Positions 9,422 to 19,425 of a stretch of DNA of 64,000 nt are shown here, piece after piece (the first letter of the stretch is position 1; each line of letters opens with the position of its first letter). The notes beneath the pieces were generated by a model. That model was not told where the DNA came from and made no database searches. It saw nothing but the letters and a program-made list of their open reading frames with translations. The stretch is from contig JAYQSH010000002.1 in assembly GCA_038146805.1 (NCBI GenBank), positions 62,001 to 126,000 on the forward strand, in the 5' to 3' direction. Made by a program: the position numbers and the translations under genes. This DNA comes from CAIYXB01 sp038146805. GTDB lineage: Bacteria > Cyanobacteriota > Vampirovibrionia > LMEP-6097.

Positions 9422-9437
9422 TTAGGATTTTAAAAAG

Positions 9438-10235
9438 ATGAACGAAGAAAATAAAAATTTAGAAGAAACAAAAATTGCACAGGAAGCACAAGCAAATAGC
9501 GAAGCTCCTGCAGAGTCTGCTGAGCAACAAGCTCCTGCGGCAGAAGCACAAGAAGTTGCTGAAGTAAAAACAGATGCACCAGCACAAACTGAATCAAAAG
9601 TTGAAGTGCAAAGTCCAAGAGCTCCTAGTGCTGAATCTAAAGCGGCAAACGCAAAGCAAGCTGAACAAAGAGCAAAGCGTGGTCCGGGTGCAAAAGACAA
9701 AAAAGGTTCAAAAAGAAGATCAAGAGCTGATCAAGAACAACAACAAAGTGAATATATAGAAAAAGTTGTTCAAGTAAGAAGAGTTACTAAGGTTTGTAAA
9801 GGTGGTAAAAAACTTTCTTTTAGAACAACTGTAATTATTGGTAACGAAAAAGGTAAAGTTGGTGTTGGTGTTGGTAAAGCTGCTGAAGTTTTGGTAGCAA
9901 TCAAGAAAGCAATTGCTGATGCTCGTAAAAAAGTTGTAGATATTTCAACTGTACCTAATACAAATACAATTTCTCATACTGTTCAGGGTATTTCTGGTGG
10001 TTCAAAAGTAATGTTAAAGCCAGCTGCTGATGGTACTGGAATTATTGCTGGTGGTACAGCGCGTATCGTGCTTGAGCTTGCAGGTGTTGGTGATATTCTT
10101 TCTAAATCACAAGGATCAAAATCACCACTTAATGTAGCGCGTGCAACTGTGAATGCTTTGGGTCAATTAAGATCTTTTCAAGAAGTTGCTCAGTTAAGAG
10201 GTATTTCAGTGAAAAAGATGCTTTTTGCGTCATAG
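9438..10235 (+). CDS. rpsE: 30S ribosomal protein S5 with Ala/Glu/Gln-rich N-terminal extension
   Basis: S5 supports decoding fidelity. The double-stranded-RNA-binding-like core begins near residue 100 (YIEKVVQVRRVTKV) and ends with SPLNVARATVNALGQL. The family is about 165 residues; here there are 265. The first 95 or so residues are a low-complexity stretch rich in A, E, Q and then K/R. The start at 9438 follows an AGGATTTT site 17 bases after rplR, so the extension is probably translated. Confidence 0.95.
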   Translation: MNEENKNLEETKIAQEAQANSEAPAESAEQQAPAAEAQEVAEVKTDAPAQTESKVEVQSPRAPSAESKAANAKQAEQRAKRGPGAKDKKGSKRRSRADQEQQQSEYIEKVVQVRRVTKVCKGGKKLSFRTTVIIGNEKGKVGVGVGKAAEVLVAIKKAIADARKKVVDISTVPNTNTISHTVQGISGGSKVMLKPAADGTGIIAGGTARIVLELAGVGDILSKSQGSKSPLNVARATVNALGQLRSFQEVAQLRGISVKKMLFAS

Positions 10236-10269
10236 ATTAAGTTAAAAAAGGTTTATAAGGAAAAGAAAA

Positions 10270-10476
10270 ATGGCAACAGAAACAAGTAGTAAAACAAAAG
10301 AATTAAAGATCACCTTAGTTAGAGGTAGAGCTAAAGCTTCTAAAAAACAATCTTTGATTTTAGATGCACTTGGTATCAAAAAAACAGCAAGCGTTGTTTT
10401 TCATGACAACAGCCCAACTATTAAGGGGATGCTAGCTAAGGTTGCACATTTAGTAAAAATAGAGGACAACAAATAA
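10270..10476 (+). CDS. rpmD: 50S ribosomal protein L30
   Basis: Short large-subunit protein of 68 residues. The family pattern KITLVRGRAKASKKQSLILD followed by VVFHDNSPTIKGMLAKVAHLV is clear. It lies between rpsE and rplO as in canonical spc operons. Confidence 0.95.
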   Translation: MATETSSKTKELKITLVRGRAKASKKQSLILDALGIKKTASVVFHDNSPTIKGMLAKVAHLVKIEDNK

Positions 10477-10495
10477 ACTAAAAAAGTAGGAAATT

Positions 10496-10993
10496 ATGGC
10501 GGAAACTTTGAGACAATTAAAACCTGCAAAAGGTTCAATAAAAAAGAGATTTAAAAAAGGTCGTGGAATTCCTTCGGGTTCTGGTAAGACTTGTGGTCGC
10601 GGACATAGAGGTCAAAAATGTAGAAGTGGTTATAGTGCAACTCCTTGGAAAGAGGGTGGTCAAACTCCTTTTTATAGAAGAATACCTAAACACCAAACAA
10701 ACACTAGAGTTAATAGAAAAATCTTTACTGTGATTAACCTTGATGATATTCAAGATTTTGCTGATTTAAATGTTACTGAAGTAAGTGTTGAAACTTTGTT
10801 TGAATACGGCAGAATTAAATCTTTGGAAGATTGGGGAGTTAAAGTATTAGGTACTGGTGAGATCAAATCAGCAGTTACTGTTAAAGCTGATAGATTTTCT
10901 GCTTCTGCAAAACAAGCTATTGAAAGTGCTGGTGGTAAAGCTCTTGAAGTAAATACTTCTGAGATCGTTGCGAGTGCTGTTATTGAAGAGTAA
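10496..10993 (+). CDS. rplO: 50S ribosomal protein L15
   Basis: Late assembly protein of the large subunit. Its 165 residues begin with LRQLKPAKGSIKKRFKKGRG and carry the SGKTCGRGHRGQKCRSG glycine-rich signature. The C-terminal half is the usual L15 fold. A 112-base gap separates it from secY. Confidence 0.97.
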   Translation: MAETLRQLKPAKGSIKKRFKKGRGIPSGSGKTCGRGHRGQKCRSGYSATPWKEGGQTPFYRRIPKHQTNTRVNRKIFTVINLDDIQDFADLNVTEVSVETLFEYGRIKSLEDWGVKVLGTGEIKSAVTVKADRFSASAKQAIESAGGKALEVNTSEIVASAVIEE

Positions 10994-11105
10994 GTACAGG
11001 TTCTGCTAATAATTTGGTTTACTTAGGTAAATAATTTATCATTTAATTTCAATTAAGTTTAAGCCATTTTCTATTATTGGCGCTAGAATATTATTTAGGT
11101 TTATT

Positions 11106-12491
11106 ATGGCAAAAGAAAAAATCAACAATCATAGTCTTAGTATCAAAGATATTTTTAATTCTTCAGGATTACCTGAAAAATTAGGTTTTACGGTTTTGAT
11201 GCTCGCAATCTATAGATTAGGTGTGCATATTCCACTTTATGGTGTCGATCAAGAGGCTCTTAGATCTAACCCTACTTTATCTTCTGGTTTGCTTGCTTTG
11301 GTTGATATGTTTGCTGGTGGTGCTTTAAGTGCGCTTTCGATTTTTGCACTTGGAATTGGTCCTTATATTACCTCAAGTATTATTATGCAACTTCTTGTTG
11401 AGGTGATTCCGCCTTTGAAAGATTTACAAAGAAACCATGGAGAAGATGGTAGAAAACAATTTCAGAAAATCACTCGCTATACGACTTTAGCACTTGCAAT
11501 GATTCAGAGTTTTGCTTTAGCACGTTTTTTAGATGTTGCACAAATTGCAACAAATCCCGGTTTTAGTTTTTATTTGACAACTATAATGGTTTTAACTGTC
11601 TCTGCTTTGTTAGTCATGTGGATTGGTGAAATCATTACAGAGAAAGGAATTGGTAATGGTGCATCTCTTTTGATTTTTATCGGAATTGCTTCAAAATTAC
11701 CAGTAATGATTTCTGATACAGCAACTGCTGTCAGAGTTGGATCTTCACCGCAGTGGGGTGTTTTAACTTTGATTGGAATTTTTCTTTTGCTCACTGTTGT
11801 CATTATTATGATTCAAGAAGGGTCAAGAAATTTATTGATTTTAGGTTCGCGCCGTGTTGGACAACAACAAAAAGGTCATTATCTACCTTTGAAAATCAAT
11901 CCAGCAGGAGTTTTGCCGATTATTTTTGCTTCAGCTGTTTTGTTTATGCCTATGCAATTATTAACTTTTGCAGGTATTCAAAATAAATCTGTGTCAATTT
12001 TATTGCGTGATCTTTTTGCTAAAATCCCTGGAGTAACTGCAATGAGCGGTACGAGCTTAGGTGATGCAGGTTCATGGATTGCACAACGTATAGAATTTAT
12101 TTTTGCTTATAACAGAGTAGAACATTCTATTTTTTACTTTATATTGATTGTTGCTTTTACTTTTTTCTATGCAACAATTGTTACAAACCCAAGAGAGCTT
12201 GCCGACAATCTAAAAAAGAACGGCTCAGCTATTGAAGGTGTTAAACCGGGTAAAGCTACAACTGATTTTCTTGAAAAAATTCTTTCTAGAATTGTTTTTA
12301 TTGGTGCAATAGCAATTGGTTTAATAGCTGTTTTGCCTATTCATGCAGAACAATGGTGCCAAGTAAACACTTTAGGTGGCTTAGGTTCAACCTCTCTAAT
12401 TATTTTAGTGGGTGTTGCAATTGATACGAGAAACCAATTACTTGCCTATGTTCATTCACATCGTTATCAAGCTAAATCACTTTTAAACTAA
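11106..12491 (+). CDS. secY: Preprotein translocase channel subunit SecY
   Basis: Core channel of the Sec translocon in the inner membrane. The 461-residue product has about ten hydrophobic helices. Recognisable blocks are MLAIYRLGVHIPL in the first helix, NHGEDGRKQFQKITRY in the second cytoplasmic loop, and the late TNPRELADNLKKNGSAIEG region. It ends the ribosomal operon; the usual adk, map, infA or rpmJ genes do not follow. The 112-base gap before it has no obvious terminator. Confidence 0.97.
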   Translation: MAKEKINNHSLSIKDIFNSSGLPEKLGFTVLMLAIYRLGVHIPLYGVDQEALRSNPTLSSGLLALVDMFAGGALSALSIFALGIGPYITSSIIMQLLVEVIPPLKDLQRNHGEDGRKQFQKITRYTTLALAMIQSFALARFLDVAQIATNPGFSFYLTTIMVLTVSALLVMWIGEIITEKGIGNGASLLIFIGIASKLPVMISDTATAVRVGSSPQWGVLTLIGIFLLLTVVIIMIQEGSRNLLILGSRRVGQQQKGHYLPLKINPAGVLPIIFASAVLFMPMQLLTFAGIQNKSVSILLRDLFAKIPGVTAMSGTSLGDAGSWIAQRIEFIFAYNRVEHSIFYFILIVAFTFFYATIVTNPRELADNLKKNGSAIEGVKPGKATTDFLEKILSRIVFIGAIAIGLIAVLPIHAEQWCQVNTLGGLGSTSLIILVGVAIDTRNQLLAYVHSHRYQAKSLLN

Positions 12492-12501
12492 ACTCTAAAA
12501 T

Positions 12502-12522
12502 AAAAAACTTAAGAACTAAGTT
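12502..12522 (-). terminator. Rho-independent terminator of the 12.5-13.1 kb gene
   Basis: On the minus strand AACTTA and TAAGTT pair around a five-base loop (12506-12522) and are followed by a run of six T (12507-12502). The hairpin overlaps the stop codon at 12509. It may also stop transcripts arriving from secY. Confidence 0.55.
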
Positions 12523-13087
12523 GCCAGCTTCTGGTCATTTCAGAAGTATTGAGTCCTTGGCTTTCTACATAATCAGTTTGTTTTTCTAGGCTTCGAATTA
12601 TATTCGCTGCATACTCTTGTAATTTTTTGTTGTCTTTGGGTAAAAGACTGTTTTTTAATTCCAAGAAACTATGTTTGCTGTTATTTAAAAACTTATTTAA
12701 CTTAGAATTGTATTGAGAAAAACTAAAGCCTAATTTTTGCAGTATGTTTTGTAAGATCTGTTTAGGCAAGAAAGACAATAGCGCATCTAAAAACTCATCT
12801 CTTTTTAGATTTGTGCGACCTGCGGGTGGTATTTCCTGGTTATCATTTTCATTAGCGTTATTAAAACCCGACCATGCTGAAGCTATTTGTTGGGCAAAGC
12901 TTGCTCCAGATATTTGAGCAAGGCTAAAATCTCTATTGCCTAAAGTACTAAAGTTACTGCTTAATTGCCCTTCTTGTGGTGATTGAGCTCGTCGCTGTTG
13001 TGCTCTTTTAAAACTTTTTTTTGTGCGTCTTGATATAGGTCTTGCCTGCAAAATTTTCTAAGTATGTATTTTCTTCCACCGTGCTCA
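12509..13087 (-). CDS. Hypothetical protein, ~190 aa (probable frame break near start)
   Basis: I do not recognise this gene. The clear frame runs 13051-12509 from a TTG and encodes a basic N-terminus (RRTKKSFKRAQQRR), a Ser/Gln/Asn linker and a helical C-terminal half (residues about 85-175). An ATG at 13087 in another frame gives MSTVEENTYLENFAGK, which would join the main frame with a one-base correction near 13050 and looks like the better start. No membrane segment or signal peptide. It converges with secY. Confidence 0.5.
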
Positions 13088-13164
13088 TATTATATTAATT
13101 CTATTATGAAAGTATAATTATGATTGTTAAATTTTACTTAGAGCCTTATTCTAAGATCTTTTGT

Positions 13165-13170
13165 TATAAT
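13165..13170 (+). promoter_or_regulatory. -10 box placed for leaderless transcription of the BI-1-family gene
   Basis: A perfect TATAAT ends six bases before the ATG at 13177, so the expected transcription start falls at or next to the start codon. There is no ribosome binding site. The -35 region is weak. The same layout occurs at lepA, maeA and atpC in this window. Confidence 0.5.
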
Positions 13171-13176
13171 TGATCT

Positions 13177-13876
13177 ATGAATTACGATCCAACAAACCCG
13201 AGTATAACTTTGAACCCAATATCTTCAAAGGCTAAAGAAAAGAGTTTTATAAATAAGGTTTTTAATTTAATGTTTTGGGGCTTAGCAGCGTCTGCCCTAT
13301 CGGCTTTTTTCTTTGCTACTAATGAAACTTTAATGAGGGTTCTGCTCAGTAGTCAGTTGTTGTTTTTCGGCTTAGCTATTGGACTTGTTATTATGGTTAT
13401 TACTCTTTCTGCCAATATAACTAAAATGTCGCCGCAAACGGCTTTTATTTCTTTTATGATATATGCACTGTTAAATGGTGTATTACTCAGCACTATATTT
13501 TTGGTATATACCTCGGCATCAATTTTTAGCACTTTTGTTGTCGCCGCGGCAACTTTTGCGGCTATGGCAATTTATGGATACACTACAAAAAAAGACTTAA
13601 CTTCGATTGGATCTTTTGCTTTTATGGCTTTAATTGGTTTAATAATTGCTCAAGTTGTCAATATGTTTATGCATTCAACTGGTCTTGCGGCACTAATTAA
13701 CTATGCAGGAGTTTTGATTTTTGTTGCAATAACAGCCTAAGATGTCCAAAAAATCAAACAAATAGGGAATCCAACTCTTTTCATCCAAATTATGCTGTTA
13801 TGGGGCTTTAAGACTTTACCTTGATTTTATTAACCTTTTTATACATCTTTTGAGAATTATGGGTAAGAGACGTTAA
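13177..13876 (+). pseudogene. BAX inhibitor-1/YccA-family membrane protein, interrupted
   Basis: Seven-helix-type inner-membrane protein of the BI-1/YccA family, often described as a cation-leak or FtsH-linked protein. The intact part (13177-13740) covers six hydrophobic helices. Where the family has TAYD, the sequence reads T-A-stop-D (TAA at 13738-13740), and DVQKIKQIG continues in the same frame. A second break in a GGGG run near 13802 is needed to reach the family ending LYLDFINLFIHLLRIMGKR at 13876. So there is one substitution and one indel. It could be a decayed gene or two sequence errors. Confidence 0.75.
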
Positions 13877-13948
13877 GTTTTTTTAATCTTAGCTGGCTTT
13901 GTAAATAAAAATATTACCGATAAATACATATAGGCTTTTAAGCTTTTT

Positions 13949-16900
13949 ATGTATAAAAATCATTAGAAAAAAAGATTTTTACTTTTTGTGTTTTTATTGG
14001 CACAAATTTTTTTCTGTTGTCTATGCGTTACCTGCAAAATTTTTGAGAAACTTTAAAGAGTTAGACAATAATGAAAATTCTTATTTGCAATTTTTTGTAA
14101 ATGAAAAAGATTTACAGCATGATTTGAGTGAAGGTGTTTTTGATGTCCGAGTTTTCTTTGATGCTCGCCCTCTATTAAAAGAAACAGTTTTTCCACAAAA
14201 TATTAAATTGGAAATTTATCAAGAAATTGCTGGTCAAGAAAGTCTTTTAAGTATAGTAAACAAAACAGTCAAAAGTAGAAAGTCTGCCGCAAATGTCTAT
14301 CATCATTTGTATCTCGAAAGAGTAGAAGCAAGTACTAATTTAGTCTTTAAAATTTATAATTCGCAAAATATTTTAGATAGTGTGTTTCAGCAAACAGTTA
14401 CAGTCTTAAATAATGATATTTCTGATTTTGCTAGTCTAGAAGATTTTGTTTGTGAAGATAGTGATGGAGAGTGTTTGCTTGAATATGTTTTACGAAATGT
14501 TACTTTTAGTGCGAATTATGATTATAATCTAAGAACTCATGTTTATAAAAATGATAAGGGAAAATATTTTGTTAATATCCCAATTAAAAAAGCTCGAAAA
14601 TTAAACAATAAAGTAAACACAATAAAGGTGTCAAATACAAGTTCAAAAGACAGTTCCTTTTTTGACCAAGTTTTAAATGCTGTAGTTTTAAATTTCCCTA
14701 GCTCAACTGATTTTTTTAAATTTAATAATGATGGAAGATTACAAATCAACACCAATACAAATAATGGAGTTTTAAATATTGCAGCTGGAACGACTAGTCG
14801 TGCTTCTATTGTTTTTGATCAAGGTGATTTATTAGAGGAACCTGTTGATGGCGCTCTTGAGTTTGATGGTGAAAATTTGTATTTTACTTCTCAAGGTGTG
14901 CGTAGTGTACTTGGAGAGGGAGGTTCATTAACTGGTTTAGTTGAAGGTCCTCAAGGACCTCCCGGACCTCAAGGACCTTCAGGTCCGCAGGGAGCAACAG
15001 GAGCTCAAGGACCTGCCGGACCACAGGGACCTGCGGCATCTGGAATTGACTTGTCTAATGGCGGAGTGCTTGATGGTGTAATTAGTTTTGTTACAGGCTC
15101 TTTTCTTCAAGATGCAAGTTTTAACGGTGTCACTATGCTCAAAAACACTTCAAGCTTAAAAATAAATGGTAGTTTACAGTTTGTTGATGGCAATGAAAAT
15201 GACGGTTATGTTTTAACTTCTGATGCAGATGGTAATGCGCGTTGGCAAGTTTCAGCTTCTGGTGCCGATAATATGGGAGATCATTTAGCAAGAAATAATA
15301 TTGATATGGATAGTTATAGTATTTTAGATGCCCAAAATGTAAACGGCGTGACAGCAAACTTTAGTAATTTAAATTTAATGGGAACAGCATTATTTAATGC
15401 ATCATCATTATTACAAATAAACGGTAGTATCAAAATTCCAAGTTCTGCCGCTTTAGATTATGTTTTAACCTCAGATGCAGATGGCAATGCGACTTGGCAA
15501 GATTTACAAACTCTGCCAAGTAACGGAGATAATCTAGGAGATCATATTGCTAGAGAAAATTTAGAAATGAGTAATTTTAATATCGTCAATGCCCAAAATG
15601 TAAACGGGGTGACAGCAAACTTTAGTAATTTAAATTTAATGGGAACAGCATTATTTAATGCATCATCATTATTACAAATAAACGGCAGTATCAAAATTCC
15701 AAGTTCTGCCGCTCTAGATTATGTTTTAACCTCAGATGCAGATGGCAATGCGACTTGGCAAGATTTACAAACTCTGCCAAGTAACGGAGATAATCTAGGA
15801 GATCATTTAGCAAGAAATAATATTGATATGGATAGTTATAGTATTTTAGATGCCCAAAATGTAAACGGGGTGACAGCAAACTTTAGTAATTTAAATTTAA
15901 TGGGAACAGCATTATTTAATGCATCATCATTATTACAAATAAATGGCAGTATCAAAATTCCAAGTTCTGCCGCTTTAGATTATGTTTTAACCTCGGATGC
16001 AGATGGCAATGCGACTTGGCAAGATTTACAAACTCTGCCAAGTAACGGAGATAATCTAGGAGATCATATTTGCTAGAGAAAATTTAGAAATGAGTAATTT
16101 TAATATCGTTAGATGCCCAAAATGTAAACGGGGTGACAGCAAACTTTAGTAATTTAAATTTAATGGGAACAGCATTATTTAATGCATCATCATTATTACA
16201 AATAAACGGCAGTATCAAAATTACAAGTTCTGCCGCTTTAGATTATGTTTTAACCTCGGATGCAGATGGCAATGCGACTTGGCAAGATTTACAAACTCTG
16301 CCAAGTAACGGAGATAATCTAGGAGATCATTTAGCAAGAAATAATATTGATATGGATAGTTATAGTATTTTAGATGCCCAAAATGTAAACGGGGTGACAG
16401 CAAACTTTAGTAATTTAAATTTAATGGGAACAGCATTATTTAATGCATCATCATTATTACAAATAAACGGCAGTATCAAAATTCCAAGTTCTGCCGCTTT
16501 AGATTATGTTTTAACCTCAGATGCAGATGGCAATGCGACTTGGCAAGATTTACAAACTCTGCCAAGTAACGGAGATAATCTAGGAGATCATTTAGCAAGA
16601 AATAATATTGATATGGATACTTATAGTATTTTAGATGCTAAAAATGTAAACGGCGTGACAGCAAACTTTAGTAATTTAAATTTAATGGGAACAGCATTAT
16701 TTAATGCATCATCATTATTACAAATAAACGGCAGTATCAAAATTCCAAGTTCTGCCGCTTTAGATTATGTTTTAACCTCAGATGCAGATGGCAATGCGAC
16801 TTGGCAAGATTTACAAACTCTGCCAAGTAACGGAGATAATCTAGGAGATCATTTAGCAAGATATAATATTGATATGGATAGTTATAGTATTTTAGATGCC

Positions 16901-18145
16901 CAAAATGTAAACGGGGTGACAGCAAACTTTAGTAATTTAAATTTAATGGGAACAGCAGTATTTAATGCATCATCATTATTACAAATAAACGGTAGTATCA
17001 AAATTCCAAGTTCTGCCGCTTTAGATTATGTTTTAACCTCAGATGCAGATGGCAATGCGACTTGGCAAGATTTACAAACTCTGCCAAGTAACGGAGATAA
17101 TCTAGGAGATCATTTAGCAAGAAATAATATTGATATGGTAAGTTTTAATATCGTCAATGCCCAAAATGTAAACGGGGTGACAGCAAACTTTAGTAATTTA
17201 AATTTAATGGGAACAGCATTATTTAATGCATCATCATTATTACAAATAAACGGTAGTATCAAAATTCCAAGTTCTGCCGCTTTAGATTATGTTTTAACCT
17301 CAGATGCAGATGGCAATGCGACTTGGCAAGATTTACAAACTCTGCCAAGTAACGGAGATAATCTAGGAGATCATATTGCTAGAGAAAATTTAGAAATGAG
17401 TAACTTTAATATCGTCAATGCCCAAAATGTAAACGGGGTGACAGCAAACTTTGATAATTTGAATTCACTATCTTCTAATACAGTAGAGGTACTTGCTCAA
17501 AATTTAAATGGAACAACATTGAATTTTGCAAATAGCGTGATTACCAATTCGTTTAAATATATAGATGGAAATCAGCAAGATGGCTATATTCTAACTTCTG
17601 ATGCTGATGGTAATGCAAGTTGGAAAATACCTCCTCCTGATGATAATTTAGGAGATCATTTAGCAAGAAATAATATTGATATGGATGGCTTTGATATTGT
17701 AGATGCAGGAGATGTCGCCGGCGATACAGCTAACTTTGGTACATCTTTGACTACACAAAAGATTGAGGGCGTTATAACTGTTGATACAGATGGAAGTACA
17801 ATTATCACTTTGACTGATGCTAGTGTTAATGCTTTAAAAGTCATCTCTGCAAGTTCTCAAAGTGCTGATATTATTCGTGTTGAAGATTCTAATACAAATG
17901 AACTTTTTAGTATTAGTGCCACTGGTCAAATAAATGCAATAGGACAAATTAATGCTAATGCAGGGATAAGATTTTTTAATATGGGAACCAGCCCTACTCC
18001 TACTTGTGATGCTAGTATTCGAGGATCTACTTTTTACGAACAAAAAAATGGAAATAATAGTGATAAGTTATACATTTGTATGAAAACTGGGCAAACTGCT
18101 AGTAATGATGAGTTCGCTTGGAAAGAGATAACACTCATATTGTAG
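13949..18145 (+). CDS. Giant repeat surface protein with collagen-like segment and 87-aa tandem repeats (frame breaks)
   Basis: About 1,390 residues, probably an extracellular fibre or adhesin. A hydrophobic signal sequence (KKRFLLFVFLLAQIF) lies in an overlapping frame and joins VVYALPAKF if the T-run at 14006-14012 is one base shorter; the exact start is uncertain. Then come an N-terminal domain (to about 14930), a collagen-like GPQGPPGPQGP stretch (about 14945-15035), eight units of 87 residues (15266-17354) each holding ALDYVLTSDADGNATWQD, and a C-terminal domain ending at FAWKEITLIL. Two +1 insertions near 16069 and 16110 split the frame inside one repeat. The YVLTSDADG..W motif is common in tail-fibre-like and bacterial surface proteins. 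The ligand is unknown. Confidence 0.7.
15266..17353 (+). repeat. Eight tandem 261-bp repeats
   Basis: The phrase GGAGATAATCTAGGAGATCA recurs at 15525, 15786, 16047, 16310, 16571, 16832, 17093 and 17354, with a diverged first copy near 15266. Spacing is exactly 261 bases except for one interval of 263 (16047-16310). Units are almost identical at the DNA level, including silent positions. Two sub-types exist: one with ARNNIDMDSYSILDA and one with ARENLEMSNFNIVNA. Confidence 0.92.
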
Positions 18146-18194
18146 CTTTACCTATTTTGAAAATAAACTAGTTACTTTGACATAACAAAGATGG

Positions 18195-18200
18195 TATAAT
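18195..18200 (+). promoter_or_regulatory. -10 box of the nusA operon
   Basis: A perfect TATAAT at 18195-18200 in the gap between the repeat protein and nusA. A TTGACA occurs at 18177-18182 but only 12 bases upstream, too close for a normal promoter; the hexamer at the usual distance is poor. Transcripts from here would start near 18207 and run through the hairpin at 18221-18249. Confidence 0.4.
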
Positions 18201-18220
18201 AAATAAAGTTATATAGCTTT

Positions 18221-18249
18221 AAAAGCAGGCTTTTTATGCCTGTTTTTTT
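18221..18249 (+). terminator. Terminator-like hairpin in the nusA leader
   Basis: AAAAGCAGGC (18221-18230) pairs with GCCTGTTTTT (18238-18247, one G-T pair) across a seven-base loop, followed by more T. It has the form of an intrinsic terminator. Lying between the TATAAT and the nusA start, it could be an attenuator. It could also simply end transcripts of the repeat-protein gene upstream. Confidence 0.6.
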
Positions 18250-18268
18250 GTTATTAAAGGGCCAAACA

Positions 18269-19423
18269 ATGTATAAAATAGGAAAAAAATTAATAGAAGC
18301 AGCTGAGGAATTAGAAAAAATCAAGAATATTCCAAAGGAAACCTTTATCAGAGCAATATGTGATTCAATTGCTGGTGCATATAGAAAAAAAATGAAGCTT
18401 TTGTCTTCAGATTCTATCAACGTACAATATGATGAGGATACTGGTGAAATTGGTGTTTTTGTCCCAAAAACAGTAGTTTTAGATGTTGCTGATTCTGCTA
18501 GAGAAATTGCTCTTGCTGAAGCAAAAGAATATATTCCAGACGTTGTTGAAGGTGAAATTTTAGAACTTGATGTAACTCCAGAAGATTTTGCCGAGTTTGG
18601 TAGAATTGCGGCTTCAACTGCAAAACAAATTATGACTCAAAGAATTAGAGAAGCTGAAAAGATGAATCTAAGAGAAGAGTTTCAACAAAAACAATATTCA
18701 ACAATGGTTGGTTCTATCAAACGTATTGAGTATACAGTTCGCGGGCAACCAAATGTTGTCGTTGATTTGGGGAATTTTGACGTAAATATTCCAATGAAAC
18801 TTCAAGTTGCAAAAGAAACTTATAGAGTTGGTAATAGAATTAGAGTTTACATTCAAGAGTACAAAGAAGACAGACGTGTGCCAATGATTATTGCATCTCA
18901 TGTGCATGAAAGTTTAGTAAGAGAGCTTTTTGAATTAGAAGTTCCTGAAATTGAAGATGGTACAGTTGAAATAAAGTCTATTGCTAGAGAAGCTGGTCAA
19001 AGAACAAAAATTGCAGTTAGTTCTGAAACAGAAGAAATAGATCCCGTTGGTGCTTGTATCGGTGCCCGAGGTTCAAGAATTCAAAATGTTCTTTCTGAAT
19101 TAAGGAATGAAAAAATTGATATAGTTCGTTACTCGGAAGATCCAGTAGATTATATTTCTAACGCTTTAAGTCCTGCAGAAATTTCTACAGTGGCTCTTTT
19201 TAAAGATGATACTGGTATGAGAGCTGAAGTTGCTGTGAATTCAGATCAATTGAGTTTAGCAATTGGTAGAGGTGGTCAAAATGTTAGATTGGCTGCAAAA
19301 CTTACTGGTTGGAAAATTGACATAAAAGAAATTGCAAATTCTGCACCTGTTGAAGCGCAAGATGAAGAAGCCGCTGATCAAGAAGAGCAGGAAGAAGAAG
19401 AAAAAGAGGAGGCAAATCTCTAA
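18269..19423 (+). CDS. nusA: Transcription termination/antitermination factor NusA
   Basis: NusA binds RNA polymerase and modulates pausing and termination. Domains in order: N-terminal polymerase-binding domain (to about residue 125), S1 domain (GSIKRIEYTVRGQPNVVVDLG), then two KH domains (DPVGACIGARGSRIQNVL and LAIGRGGQNVRLAAKLTGW), ending in an acidic E-rich tail. I choose the ATG at 18269 (MYKIGKKLIEAAEELE) because AAAGG lies eight bases before it; an ATG 33 bases upstream falls inside the leader hairpin. The customary rimP upstream is missing. rnpM follows after two bases. Confidence 0.95.
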   Translation: MYKIGKKLIEAAEELEKIKNIPKETFIRAICDSIAGAYRKKMKLLSSDSINVQYDEDTGEIGVFVPKTVVLDVADSAREIALAEAKEYIPDVVEGEILELDVTPEDFAEFGRIAASTAKQIMTQRIREAEKMNLREEFQQKQYSTMVGSIKRIEYTVRGQPNVVVDLGNFDVNIPMKLQVAKETYRVGNRIRVYIQEYKEDRRVPMIIASHVHESLVRELFELEVPEIEDGTVEIKSIAREAGQRTKIAVSSETEEIDPVGACIGARGSRIQNVLSELRNEKIDIVRYSEDPVDYISNALSPAEISTVALFKDDTGMRAEVAVNSDQLSLAIGRGGQNVRLAAKLTGWKIDIKEIANSAPVEAQDEEAADQEEQEEEEKEEANL

Positions 19424-19425
19424 CG

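Noticed and set aside
15266..17353. CRISPR array
   Set aside because: Units are 261 bases, fully repetitive with no unique spacers, and code for protein.
15139..17844. Repeated minus-strand open frames inside the giant protein gene
   Set aside because: They recur once per 261-bp unit, have no binding sites, and are shadows of the plus-strand coding repeats.
18177..18200. TTGACA plus TATAAT as a full promoter
   Set aside because: The spacer is only 12 bases; the two hexamers cannot work together with a standard sigma factor.
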